64,000 bases of DNA from CAWBJP01 sp044867425 (GCA_044867425.1 JBIOUX010000167.1:1-64000), one strand, 5' to 3'. Shown: positions 42,572 through 50,916, numbered from the stretch's first letter. Translations and numbers: made by a program. The notes: generated from the letters alone by a model not told the origin.

Positions 42572-43866
42572 CCCCGCCCCAGGGACGCCAGCGCCGCCGG
42601 CTCACGGCCACCGAAGTCGACCTCGGGGTCGTCCGCCAGCGCGCCCTGCTGGTGGGCGTGGACGGCGACTCCATCGAAGAGGCGGAAGTCTCCCTGGACG
42701 AGCTCGCCCTGCTTACCGACACGGCTGGAGCCGACCCGGTGGAGCGGGCGGCGCAGCGGCGCGAGACCCCCGATCCCGCCACCTACATCGGCAAGGGCAA
42801 GGCGGCCGAGCTGGCCGACCTGGCCGAGGTCCTGGACATCGACGTGGTCGTCTTCGACGTGGATCTCTCGCCCGCCCAGCAGCGCAACCTGGAGAAGCTC
42901 TTCGAACGGGATGTCGTCGACCGCGAGGCCGTGATCCTCGACATCTTCGCCCAGCACGCCCACAGCCGGGCCGGCATGCTCCAGGTCGAGCTGGCCCAGC
43001 TGCGCTACCGGCTCCCCCGGCTGCGGGGCCGGGGCGTGCAGATGAGCCGCCAGGAGGGCGGCATCGGCGCCAAGCGGGGCCCCGGCGAGACGAAGCTGGA
43101 GGTCGACCGGCGCCGCATCCTGTCCCGCATCGCCAAGCTGGAGCGGGAGCTGGCCGAGGTGGCCAAGAACCGCACCACCCAGCGCAAGGCCCGTCGCAAG
43201 GCCGAGCACCCCCAGGTGGCGCTGGTGGGCTACACCAACGCCGGCAAGTCGACGCTCCTCAACCACCTCACCGGCGCCGGGGTGCTGGTCGAGGACCGGC
43301 TCTTCTCCACGCTCGACTCCACCGTCCGCCGCCTGACCCTCCCCGGCGGGGAGACCGTGCTCGTCTCCGACACGGTGGGGTTCGTGCGCAAGTTGCCCCA
43401 TCAACTGGTGGAGTCGTTCCGCTCCACGCTGGAGGAGGTGCGCGACGCCGACATCGTCCTCCACGTGGTGGATGCCTCCGTGGCCGATCCCGGGCGCCAG
43501 ATCCGGGCGGTGCGGGCCGTCCTGGCCGAGATCGATGCCGGTGACATCCCCGAGCTCATGGTCATCAACAAGATCGACGTGGCCGATCCCGAGGCCGTCG
43601 CCGATCTGGTGGACGACAACGGAGCGGTGGCCATCTCGGCCGTCTCCGGCGAGGGCACCGACAAGCTCCTCGAGACCCTGGGCGCCCGCCTGCGGGCCCT
43701 GAACGCGGTGGTGGAGCTGACCGTGCCCTACGACCGGGGTGATGTGATCGCCGCCCTGCACCGGGAGGGCGAGGTCCTCGTCGAGGTCCACGACGAGTCG
43801 GGCAGCCGCATCCGGGCCCGCCTTCCCCGCCAGGGGCTGGAGCGTTTCGCGCCATACATGGCCTAG
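42568..43866 (+). CDS. hflX: GTPase HflX
   Basis: A 432-residue ribosome-splitting/rescue GTPase. The N-terminal HflX domain has PDPATYIGKGKAAELADL and the glycine-rich loop EGGIGAKRGPGETKLEVDRR. The G domain has G1 GYTNAGKST, the switch LFSTLDST, DTVGFVRKLPHQL, NKID and SAVSGEG. A coiled helical region (ILSRIAKLERELAEVAKNRTTQR) links the two. ATG 42568 overlaps the dapF stop; the miaB-miaA-dapF-hflX operon ends here. hflX after miaA is a widely seen order. Confidence 0.95.
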   Translation: MTPPQGRQRRRLTATEVDLGVVRQRALLVGVDGDSIEEAEVSLDELALLTDTAGADPVERAAQRRETPDPATYIGKGKAAELADLAEVLDIDVVVFDVDLSPAQQRNLEKLFERDVVDREAVILDIFAQHAHSRAGMLQVELAQLRYRLPRLRGRGVQMSRQEGGIGAKRGPGETKLEVDRRRILSRIAKLERELAEVAKNRTTQRKARRKAEHPQVALVGYTNAGKSTLLNHLTGAGVLVEDRLFSTLDSTVRRLTLPGGETVLVSDTVGFVRKLPHQLVESFRSTLEEVRDADIVLHVVDASVADPGRQIRAVRAVLAEIDAGDIPELMVINKIDVADPEAVADLVDDNGAVAISAVSGEGTDKLLETLGARLRALNAVVELTVPYDRGDVIAALHREGEVLVEVHDESGSRIRARLPRQGLERFAPYMA

Positions 43867-43869
43867 GCT
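43864..43869 (+). promoter_or_regulatory. Probable -10 (TAGGCT) for leaderless dapC
   Basis: TAGGCT overlaps the hflX stop codon and ends 10 bp before ATG 43880. Confidence 0.45.
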
Positions 43870-43879
43870 TTTCAGTTCC

Positions 43880-45085
43880 ATGTTTGCTGCCGATTCCTCG
43901 CGCGGCTTCGTGCCGCCTCCCTATCCCTACGCCCGCCTCGACGACCTGCGCCGCCAGGCGGCCGCCGTCGAGGGCGGGATCGTCGACCTATCGGTGGGCA
44001 CGCCCTGCGATCCGGTCCCGCCGGCGGTGGCCGCCGCCCTGGCCGACGCCGGCCCCCGCTGGGCCGGATACCCCTCGGCGGTGGGCCTGCCCCCGCTGCG
44101 GGAGGCGGCGGCGGGCTGGATCGAGCGCCGCTTCGGTGTCACCCTCGACCCCGCCCAGGTGGTGGCCTGCACCGGCACCAAGGAGCTGGTGGCCTCGCTG
44201 CCCCACGTGCTGGCCCTGCGGGACCGGTCGCGGGACACGGTGCTCTACCCGGCGGTCTCCTACCCGACCTACGAGATGGGGGCCATCCTGGCCGGCTTGC
44301 GGGCCGTGCCCGTCCCCCTCACCAAAGACTGGCACCTCGACCTCACGGCCGTGGCCGAGGAAGACGCCGCCCGAGCCCTGCTGCTGTGGGTCAACGAGCC
44401 CGGCAACCCCACCGGCTCGGCCGCCAAGACCGCCGACCTGGCCGCCACGGTCGATTGGGCCCGGGCCCGAGGCATCATCGTGGCCAGCGACGAGTGCTAC
44501 GTGGAGTTCACCTACAACGCCTTCGGCCGGCCCACGACCGGAGCCACCGCGCTGTCCGCCGGAGAGGACGGAGTGCTGGTGGTCCACTCCCTGTCCAAGC
44601 GCTCCAACATGGCCGGCTACCGCTGCGGCTTCCTGGCCGGCGACGGCGAACTCGTCGCCTACATCGGCCAGGTCCGCACCCACGCCGGGTGCATGGTGCC
44701 CGGCCCGGTGCAGGCCGCCGCCACCGTGGCCTGGGCCGATGACGACCACGTGGAGCTCCAACAGCTCATCTACGGGGAGCGGCGGGCCTACGCCCGGTCC
44801 CGCCTGCGCCAGGCCGGCCTGGACGAAGCCGGCGGTCCCGCCACCTTCTACCTGTGGGCCGGCTCCAAGAACGATGAGGACGGGTGGACCATGGCCGCCC
44901 GCCTGGCCGCCACCGGCACCCTCGTCTCCCCCGGCGACCTCTACGGTCCCGCCGGCGCACCCCACATCCGTATCGCCCTCGTCCATCCCCTGGACCGGCT
45001 GCAGCTGGCCTTCGACCGCCTGGCCGGCGAGGTCAAGCGCCGCGCCGGCGTGCGGGGCGTTCCGTCGAAGAGAGCCGCGCCGTGA
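43880..45085 (+). CDS. dapC: Succinyldiaminopimelate aminotransferase
   Basis: A 401-residue PLP-dependent class I aminotransferase of the actinobacterial DapC type. Visible: DLSVGTPCDPVPP, GYPSAVGLPPLREAAA, WVNEPGNPTGS, SDECYVEF, and the PLP-lysine block SLSKRSNMAGYRCGFLAGD. Context with dapD and dapE directly downstream supports the succinylase branch of lysine/diaminopimelate synthesis. The C-terminal residues GVRGVPSKRAAP look like a degenerate translated copy of the palindromic repeat. The stop overlaps the dapD GTG. Confidence 0.93.
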   Translation: MFAADSSRGFVPPPYPYARLDDLRRQAAAVEGGIVDLSVGTPCDPVPPAVAAALADAGPRWAGYPSAVGLPPLREAAAGWIERRFGVTLDPAQVVACTGTKELVASLPHVLALRDRSRDTVLYPAVSYPTYEMGAILAGLRAVPVPLTKDWHLDLTAVAEEDAARALLLWVNEPGNPTGSAAKTADLAATVDWARARGIIVASDECYVEFTYNAFGRPTTGATALSAGEDGVLVVHSLSKRSNMAGYRCGFLAGDGELVAYIGQVRTHAGCMVPGPVQAAATVAWADDDHVELQQLIYGERRAYARSRLRQAGLDEAGGPATFYLWAGSKNDEDGWTMAARLAATGTLVSPGDLYGPAGAPHIRIALVHPLDRLQLAFDRLAGEVKRRAGVRGVPSKRAAP

Positions 45086-45963
45086 GCCCCGGGGTTCGGG
45101 GTGTCCCCGAAGGACACGGGGTTCGGGGTGTCCCCGAAGGACACGATGAGTTGGCCAAGCTGATCACCGCCGCCTGGGAGGCCAAGGACGACCCGGCCGG
45201 GCTCGCCCCCGAGGTCCCCGGCCTGGTGGCCGACGCCGTCGACCTGCTCGACTCCGGTCAGGTCCGGGTGGCCGAGGTGGTCGACGGCCAGGTCGTGGTC
45301 CACGAGTGGCTGAAGCTCGCCATCCTCCTCTGCTTCCGCACCCGGGGCCTGGAGACCATCGAACTCGGGCCGTTCGAGTACTGCGACCGCATCCCGCTCA
45401 AGCGCGACTACGCCGCCGCCCGGGTGCGGGTGGTCCCCGGGGCCTCCGCCCGCTGGGGCGCCTACCTCGCCCCCGGGGTCACCCTCATGCCGTCCTACGT
45501 CAACATCGGCGCCCGCGTCGGCGAGGGCACCCTGGTGGACACCTGGGCCACGGTGGGCTCCTGCGCCCAGATCGGCTCCGGTGTCCACCTCTCGGGGGGC
45601 GTGGGTATCGGCGGGGTCCTGGAACCGCCCCAGGCCGCCCCGGTGGTCATCGAGGACGACGTCTTCGTCGGCTCCCGCTCCATCGTGGTGGACGGAGCCC
45701 GGATCCGCCGGGGGGCCAAGCTGGGTGCCGGTGTCGTCCTCACCTCCTCCGTGCCGGTGATCGACGCCCAGACGGGCGACGAGCTGGCCCGGGGTGAGAT
45801 CCCCGAGCGGGCGGTGGCCGTCCCCGCCACCCGGGCCCGCGCCTTCCCCGGGGGCGAGTTCGGCCTGGCCTGCGTCCTGGTGCTGCGGACCCTGGCCGTC
45901 GGTGAGGAGCACGACAAGCTGGCCCTGAACGCCGTCCTCCGGGAGCACGGCCTCGCTCAATGA
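45082..45963 (+). CDS. dapD: 2,3,4,5-tetrahydropyridine-2,6-dicarboxylate N-succinyltransferase
   Basis: A 293-residue left-handed beta-helix acyltransferase. Hexapeptide-repeat region: GVTLMPSYVNIGARVGEGTLVDTWATVGSCAQIGSGVHLSGGVGIGGVLEPPQ (read in pieces), then VFVGSRSIVVDGARI. The GTG start overlaps the dapC stop. Oddity: residues 4-21 read GVRGVPEGH twice, encoded by two identical 27-bp tandem units (45091-45144) of the palindromic repeat, so the N-terminus has been extended by inserted DNA without a frameshift. Copy 3 of the 57-bp element starts 2 bp after the stop. Confidence 0.95.
   Translation: MSPGVRGVPEGHGVRGVPEGHDELAKLITAAWEAKDDPAGLAPEVPGLVADAVDLLDSGQVRVAEVVDGQVVVHEWLKLAILLCFRTRGLETIELGPFEYCDRIPLKRDYAAARVRVVPGASARWGAYLAPGVTLMPSYVNIGARVGEGTLVDTWATVGSCAQIGSGVHLSGGVGIGGVLEPPQAAPVVIEDDVFVGSRSIVVDGARIRRGAKLGAGVVLTSSVPVIDAQTGDELARGEIPERAVAVPATRARAFPGGEFGLACVLVLRTLAVGEEHDKLALNAVLREHGLAQ
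45091..45144 (+). repeat. Tandem pair of 27-bp palindromic repeat units, copies e and f
   Basis: Two identical 27-bp units (45091-45117 and 45118-45144), each with the 7-bp-stem palindrome TTCGGGG-TGT-CCCCGAA followed by GGACAC. Being 9 codons each, they keep the dapD frame open. A degenerate relative lies at 45051-45071. Confidence 0.85.
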
Positions 45964-45965
45964 CT

Positions 45966-46022
45966 ATGGCTCTTCGCCTGGCGGCTCATCGCTGTGCGGC
46001 TGGGGACCCCAGCCCCAGCCGC
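45966..46022 (+). repeat. 57-bp dispersed element, copy 3 of 4
   Basis: Same direct-repeat head; hairpin arms GCGGCTGGGG and CCCCAGCCGC with loop ACCCCAG, fully paired. It lies between the dapD stop and the dapE start. Confidence 0.9.
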
Positions 46023-46059
46023 CGCGCCCGGGCTGCGCCAGTACCGGGGAGGCTCAGAG

Positions 46060-47130
46060 GTGGGTGACCTGTCAATCCCCGCCGGCGACCTGCTCGGCCT
46101 GACCGCCGCCCTGTGCGCCGTGCCCTCGGTGAGCCGTCACGAGGAGGACCTGGCCGCGGCGGTGGAGGTTCGCCTGGCCGCCTGCGCCCTCCACGTGGAA
46201 CGGGTGGGGAACACCGTCGTGGCCCGCACCCAGGCCGGACGGGATCGCCGGGTGGTGCTGGCCGGGCATCTGGACACCGTGCCGCCCAACGGCAACGAGG
46301 TGCCGAAAGTGGAAGGCGACACCCTCTACGGCCTGGGCGCCGCCGACATGAAGGGCGGACTGGCGGTGCTCCTGCGCCTGGCCGAGGAGGTGGCGCCGGC
46401 CGCCCGCTTCGACGTGACCCTCGTCTTCTACGAGAGCGAGGAGATCGCCGACGAGTACAACGGGCTGCGCCACCTCTTCGAGGTCCGCCCCGACCTGGTG
46501 GCGGGCGACTTCGCCGTCCTCCTCGAACCCACCGACAACTGGCTCGAGGCCGGCTGCCAGGGTTCGATCCGTCTCGAGGCCACCTTCACCGGGGAGCGGG
46601 CTCACACCGCCCGGCCCTGGCGGGGGCGCAACGCCGTTCACCGGGCGGCACCCGTCCTCAGCCGCCTGGCCGGCCACCAGCCCCCCGAGATCGAGGTGGA
46701 CGGGCTGTGCTTCCGCCAGGCCCTCCAGGTCGTCGACATCCACGGCGGGGTGGCGGGCAACGTGGTGCCCGACCGCTGCACCATCGCCGTCAACCGCCGC
46801 TACGCCCCCAGCCTCAGCCTGGAGGAGGTGGAGGCCGAGGTGCGGGCCCTGCTCGCCGGCGCCGACGAGGTGGCGCTGACCTCAGTGTCGCCCGCCGCCC
46901 ACCCCAACCTGTCCGACCCGCTGGTGGCCGAGTTCGCCGCCAGCCTCGGGGTCCCGGTGCGGCCCAAGCTGGGCTGGACCGACGTGGCCCGGTTCAGCGC
47001 CCACGGCGTGCCGGCGGTGAACTTCGGGCCCGGCGATCCCGAGGTGTCCCACACCGCCGGCGAACACGTCAGCCGATCGTCACTCGAGGCCTGCCATCAG
47101 GCGCTGGCCCGGTTCCTTTCGCCCACCTGA
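46060..47130 (+). CDS. dapE: Succinyl-diaminopimelate desuccinylase
   Basis: A 356-residue M20-family zinc hydrolase. Metal-ligand and catalytic motifs: LAGHLDTVPPNG, LYGLGAADMKGGLAVLL, FYESEEIADEYNG (catalytic Glu pair) and LLEPTDN; the dimerisation-domain His lies in GERAHTARPW. GTG 46060 is chosen because GGGGAGG lies about 7 bp upstream and the open frame before it is repeat-derived. It follows dapD across the 57-bp element, completing dapC-dapD-dapE. Confidence 0.94.
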   Translation: MGDLSIPAGDLLGLTAALCAVPSVSRHEEDLAAAVEVRLAACALHVERVGNTVVARTQAGRDRRVVLAGHLDTVPPNGNEVPKVEGDTLYGLGAADMKGGLAVLLRLAEEVAPAARFDVTLVFYESEEIADEYNGLRHLFEVRPDLVAGDFAVLLEPTDNWLEAGCQGSIRLEATFTGERAHTARPWRGRNAVHRAAPVLSRLAGHQPPEIEVDGLCFRQALQVVDIHGGVAGNVVPDRCTIAVNRRYAPSLSLEEVEAEVRALLAGADEVALTSVSPAAHPNLSDPLVAEFAASLGVPVRPKLGWTDVARFSAHGVPAVNFGPGDPEVSHTAGEHVSRSSLEACHQALARFLSPT

Positions 47131-49361
47131 GGAGCACCGACACGGACGACGCCACCCGCGCCCGCCTCGAGGAGCTCGAAGCCGAACGCCGCTTCGTAGC
47201 CGGGCTCTACGAGCTGCTCGACCAGCATCGGGCCCGGACCTCCCAGCACCTGTCGTCGGTCTACGGGTCCTCGGCGGCGGGCACCCCCCAGTGGCGCAGC
47301 GAGCGCGATGCCCTGGCGGTGTCCTTCGAGAAACGTCTGGCGGGGATGACCATCGGCGACCTGCCGCTGTGCTTCGGGCGGCTCGACATGGTCGCCGGCG
47401 GTCGCTTCCACGTCGGCCGCCTGGCCCTCTCCGACGAGCACCACGAGCCCCTGCTGGTCGACTGGCGGGCGCCGGCGGCCCAGCCCTTCTACCAGGCCAC
47501 GGCCGGCGACCCCCAGGGCGTGGTCCGCCGCCGGCACCTCCTGACCCGGGGCCGGGAGGTGATCAGCCTCGACGACGAGGTCTTCGATCTCGACTCCCTC
47601 TCCGAGGAGGAACGGGCCGGCCTCCAGGGCGACGCCGCCCTGCTGGCCGCCCTGGGCCGGGAGCGCACCGGCCGGATGGGCGACATCGTGGCCACCATCC
47701 AGGCCGACCAGGACCGGATCATCCGCTCCGACCTGGGCGGCGCCCTGGTGGTGCAGGGCGGTCCGGGAACCGGGAAGACGGCCGTGGCGCTGCACCGGGC
47801 CGCCTATCTCCTGTACACCCACCGCCGCCAACTGGCCGGCAGCGGCGTCCTCATCGTCGGTCCCAACGGCGTGTTCCTGCGCTACATCGAGCAGGTGCTG
47901 CCCTCCCTGGGCGAGACCGGAGCCCTCCTGGTCACGCCCGGCGAGCTGTTCCCCGGCGTGACCGCCCGGCGAAGCGACCCACCGGCCGTGGCCCGGGTGA
48001 AGGGCGACCTGCGGATGGTCGACGTGCTGCGCAAGGCGGTGGCCGATCGCCAGCGCCTCCCCCGCCTGGACCTCACCGTCGACTTCGAGGGGCAGCGCCT
48101 GCGGCTCGACCGGCGGACGGCCCGGAGCATCCGGGCCGCGGCCCGGCGCAGCCGCCGGCCCCACAACCGGGCCCGGGAGGTGGTGGAGCGCCTGGTCCTC
48201 GAGGCCCTGGCCGCCCAGCTGGAGGAGCCGGCGCGCCGGGGGGAGGTGCGCCGGACCCGGGCCTTCAAGGAGGTGATGGAGCGCCTCTGGCCCCTCCTCA
48301 GTCCCCAGGAGCTGCTCAACGACCTCTTCGGCTTCCCCGCCCTGCTGCGGTCGGCGGCTCCGGATCTGAGCGCGGCGGAGCGGGAGGCGCTGGCCCGGCC
48401 CCGGCAGCGCAACGCCGCCGATGTCGATTGGTCGGTGGAGGACGTCGCCCTCCTGGACGAGGCGGCGGAGATCCTGGGTACGCCCGCCACCGGGCGACGC
48501 CGGCGGCGCCGCGGGGATGCCCAGGAGGCGTACGCCCGCAGGGTCCTGGCCGGGCTGGACCTCGGGTTCCCGGTCGACGCCGAGGCCATGGCCGCCCGCT
48601 ACGCCGGGGAGAAGGGCCCCGAGCCGCTGTCGGAGCGGGCCCGGGCCGACCGGACGTGGGCCTTCGGCCACGTCATCGTGGACGAGGCCCAGGAGCTCTC
48701 CCCCATGGTGTGGCGGGTGCTGTTCCGGCGCTGCCCGTCGCGGTCGATGACCATCGTCGGTGACCTGGCCCAGGCCGGGGTGGCCTGGCGGCCGTCGAGC
48801 TGGGCGGAGGTGCTCGACCGTCACGCCCGGGGCCGCTGGCGGGTCTCCGAGCTCACCGTCAACTACCGGACCCCCCGGGAGATCATGGACGTGGCGGCCA
48901 CGGTCCTGGCGGCCAGCGATCCGGGCGTGGAGCCGCCGGTGTCCATGCGCGACGGCGGCGAGGAGCCCTGGGCCCGGCAGCTGGACACGCCGCTCGACGG
49001 GCAGCTGGTCGACGTCGTGCGCCGGGAACTGGACGTCATCGGGACCGGCCGCCTGGCCGTCCTCACGCCCGCGGCCCGGCGCGACGAGGTGGAGTCGGCG
49101 GTGCGGGGGGCGCTGCCCGAGGCGGTGGCCGGGGGCGTGCTCGACTCACCGGTGGCCGTGCTGGCCGTGAAGGAGGCCAAGGGCCTCGAGTTCGACTCGG
49201 TGGTGCTGGTGGAACCGGGCGAGATCGTGGACGAGTCCGAGCGGGGGCTGTCGGACCTCTACGTCGCCCTCACCCGGGCCACCCGCCGCCTCGGCGTCCT
49301 CCACTCCCAGCCGCTTCCCGAGGTGCTCGGTGGGCTCACCGGGAACGGCGGCGCTCAGTAG
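47127..49361 (+). CDS. HelD/UvrD-like superfamily I helicase
   Basis: A protein of about 744 residues resembling HelD, the SF1 ATPase that frees stalled RNA polymerase. The N-terminal coiled coil (ARLEELEAERRFVAGLYELLDQHRAR), VDWRAPAAQPFYQ, Walker A VVQGGPGTGKTAVALHR, VDEAQELSPM (motif II), VGDLAQAG, LTVNYRTPREIM and the C-terminal KGLEFDSVVLV and LYVALTRATRRL are all visible. No ATG, GTG or TTG precedes the coiled coil; the only candidate near the dapE stop is a CTG at 47127 (CTGA overlap). A GTG near residue 55 would delete the coiled coil. The end overlaps lexA tail-to-tail by 7 bp. Confidence 0.88.
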   Translation: MRSTDTDDATRARLEELEAERRFVAGLYELLDQHRARTSQHLSSVYGSSAAGTPQWRSERDALAVSFEKRLAGMTIGDLPLCFGRLDMVAGGRFHVGRLALSDEHHEPLLVDWRAPAAQPFYQATAGDPQGVVRRRHLLTRGREVISLDDEVFDLDSLSEEERAGLQGDAALLAALGRERTGRMGDIVATIQADQDRIIRSDLGGALVVQGGPGTGKTAVALHRAAYLLYTHRRQLAGSGVLIVGPNGVFLRYIEQVLPSLGETGALLVTPGELFPGVTARRSDPPAVARVKGDLRMVDVLRKAVADRQRLPRLDLTVDFEGQRLRLDRRTARSIRAAARRSRRPHNRAREVVERLVLEALAAQLEEPARRGEVRRTRAFKEVMERLWPLLSPQELLNDLFGFPALLRSAAPDLSAAEREALARPRQRNAADVDWSVEDVALLDEAAEILGTPATGRRRRRRGDAQEAYARRVLAGLDLGFPVDAEAMAARYAGEKGPEPLSERARADRTWAFGHVIVDEAQELSPMVWRVLFRRCPSRSMTIVGDLAQAGVAWRPSSWAEVLDRHARGRWRVSELTVNYRTPREIMDVAATVLAASDPGVEPPVSMRDGGEEPWARQLDTPLDGQLVDVVRRELDVIGTGRLAVLTPAARRDEVESAVRGALPEAVAGGVLDSPVAVLAVKEAKGLEFDSVVLVEPGEIVDESERGLSDLYVALTRATRRLGVLHSQPLPEVLGGLTGNGGAQ

Positions 49362-49981
49362 CGGCGGAACAGGCCGACCACCTTCCCGTAGATGGCGACC
49401 TCGTCGGGACGGAACACCATGTCGTCCATCGCCGGGTTGGCCGGACGGAGGACCACCTTGTCGCCCTTGCGGCTGAGGGTCTTGACCGTGGCCTCGTCCC
49501 CGGGGATGCCGGCCACCACGATGTCGCCCTTCTCGGCGGTGGGCTGCTGGCGGACGATGACGTGGTCGCCGTCGAAGATCCCCGCTTCGATCATCGACTC
49601 GCCCCGGACCCGCAGCATGAAGACGGGACCCTCGCCCACGAAGTCGGCCGGGAGAGGGTGGACCTCCTCCACGTTCTCGGCCGCCAGAACGCCGGTACCG
49701 GCGGCCACGTCGCCCACCAGGGGCACGTGGCGTACCGGCCGCCGGCCCAGGTTGGCGCCCGACGACGGCTCGAAGTGGACCTGCAAGGCCCGGGGCTTGG
49801 TCGGATCCCGGACCAGGTACCCCTTGGCCACCAACGCCGACAGATGGGAGTGGACGGTGGAGGTCGACGAGAGCCCCACGGCGGCGCCGATCTCGCGGAC
49901 GCTGGGGGGGTAGCCGCGCTTGCGGGCCTCGGCGTCGACGAACTCGAGGATCTGGCGTTGGCGGGGGGTCAGGTCCTGCAT
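49355..49981 (-). CDS. lexA: SOS repressor LexA
   Basis: A 208-residue repressor and self-cleaving serine protease. The N-terminal winged helix reads LTPRQRQILEFVDAEARKRGYPPSVREIGAAVGLSSTSTVHSHL. The cleavage bond is Ala94-Gly95 (DVAAGTG); the catalytic dyad is Ser129 (RGESMIEAG) and Lys167 (ATVKTLS). The ATG has AGGAGG upstream. Its promoter carries a LexA box (50042-50055), so it is autoregulated. Confidence 0.97.
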   Translation of the reverse strand: MQDLTPRQRQILEFVDAEARKRGYPPSVREIGAAVGLSSTSTVHSHLSALVAKGYLVRDPTKPRALQVHFEPSSGANLGRRPVRHVPLVGDVAAGTGVLAAENVEEVHPLPADFVGEGPVFMLRVRGESMIEAGIFDGDHVIVRQQPTAEKGDIVVAGIPGDEATVKTLSRKGDKVVLRPANPAMDDMVFRPDEVAIYGKVVGLFRRY

Positions 49982-50032
49982 GCATGCCCTCCTTGCGACG
50001 TGCGCCCGGCGCCGTTGCCAGGCTTGTGGCGG

Positions 50033-50061
50033 ACGGTAACACGAATGCACATTCGGAGCAA
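50033..50061 (-). promoter_or_regulatory. lexA promoter with embedded SOS box
   Basis: On the minus strand, -35 TTGCTC (50061-50056) and -10 TACCGT (50038-50033) are 17 bp apart. The palindrome CGAATGCACATTCG (50042-50055) is a LexA-box variant abutting the -35, the same design as the recA promoter. Confidence 0.8.
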
Positions 50062-50114
50062 ACATGGGTTCTATATCGTGCTTTGGAAGCTCCGCCGGTA
50101 CTTTGGCTGCGATC

Positions 50115-50171
50115 ATGGCTCTTCGCCTGGCGGCTCATCGCGTTGCGGCCGGGGACCCCAGCCCCAGCCGC
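50115..50171 (+). repeat. 57-bp dispersed element, copy 4 of 4
   Basis: Same direct-repeat head; hairpin arms GCGGCCGGGG and CCCCAGCCGC, giving one C/A mismatch on this strand, or a G-U pair if the other strand is transcribed. It lies in the lexA-nrdR divergent spacer, 23 bp before nrdR. Confidence 0.9.
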
Positions 50172-50194
50172 CAGTCCCTGCTACGCAGGTCCTG

Positions 50195-50683
50195 ATGCGA
50201 TGTCCTTACTGTCACGGGGTGGAGGACAAGGTGGTCGACTCCCGCCTGGCGGAGGGCGGAGCCACCATCCGCCGCCGGCGGGAGTGCCTGGTCTGCAGCC
50301 GGCGCTACACCACCTTCGAGCGGGCCGAGGAGGCCGTCCTGGTGGTGGTGAAGCGGTCGGGGCTGCGGGAGCCCTTCGACCGGGCCAAGGTGGCGAGCGG
50401 CATCCGGAGGGCGACCAAGAACCGGCCCATCGACGATGCCGCCATCGAGGCGCTGGCCGCGGCGGTGGAGGAGCAGGTGCGCCAGGCCGGCGGACCGGAC
50501 GTCGGGACCGAGGCCATCGGGCGGGCCGTGCTCGACGGGCTCCGCACGCTCGACCCGGTGAGCTACCTGCGGTTTGCCTCCGTCTACAAGGGCTTCGACG
50601 ACGTGACCGACTTCGCCCGGGAGGTCGGCGAGCTCCAGAAGACCACGTCCCCCAAGTCCGGATCCGGCCGGTCCGGCGCCTAG
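50195..50683 (+). CDS. nrdR: Transcriptional repressor NrdR
   Basis: A 162-residue ATP/dATP-sensing repressor of ribonucleotide reductase genes. The N-terminal zinc ribbon is MRCPYCHGVEDKVVDSRLAEGGATIRRRRECLVCSRRYTTFER; the ATP-cone follows (VVVKRSGLREPFDRAKVASGIRRATKNRPI) and ends SYLRFASVYKGFDDVTDF. ATG 50195 gives the exact family N-terminus. It is encoded just upstream of its likely target, nrdJ. Confidence 0.97.
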   Translation: MRCPYCHGVEDKVVDSRLAEGGATIRRRRECLVCSRRYTTFERAEEAVLVVVKRSGLREPFDRAKVASGIRRATKNRPIDDAAIEALAAAVEEQVRQAGGPDVGTEAIGRAVLDGLRTLDPVSYLRFASVYKGFDDVTDFAREVGELQKTTSPKSGSGRSGA

Positions 50684-50783
50684 CGTCGCGGCTGCTTCCC
50701 TGGGGTAGCTCCATGTGCACACGTGCACGATTGCAAACAATCGCGAACGGTCTCTGACCTGCCGGTTTGCCGACCCGCCGCTG

Positions 50784-50813
50784 TTGACACGTGTGTAGTT
50801 CTGGTGCTGTAAT
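50784..50813 (+). promoter_or_regulatory. nrdJ promoter TTGACA-N18-TGTAAT
   Basis: The -35 at 50784-50789 and -10 at 50808-50813. The leader of about 95 bp contains the NrdR box. Confidence 0.55.
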
Positions 50814-50845
50814 TACCCTCCATCTCGCGGTTCGAAGTTCGTAGG

Positions 50846-50861
50846 ACACAAGATATTGTGG
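50846..50861 (+). promoter_or_regulatory. NrdR box upstream of nrdJ
   Basis: ACACAAGATATTGTGG closely fits the NrdR-box consensus (ACACWATATWTWGTGT). A second box, usual for NrdR, was not found at the expected spacing. Confidence 0.65.
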
Positions 50862-50916
50862 TTGTACTCCGGGAGACGGGTACAGGGTCGGGGAGAGATC
50901 AGGGAGGTCAGGGCCG

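Noticed and set aside
13233..50171. The 57-bp elements as a small peptide gene (MALRLAAHR...) or a CRISPR repeat
   Set aside because: The ATG frame is open in all four copies, but no ribosome-binding site precedes it and the C-terminal ends differ. The copies are kilobases apart without spacers, so they are not CRISPR.
50715..50800. Second NrdR box or an SOS box upstream of nrdJ
   Set aside because: ACACGTGTGTAG and TTCGAAGTTCG are only partial matches, and their spacing to the good box is wrong.
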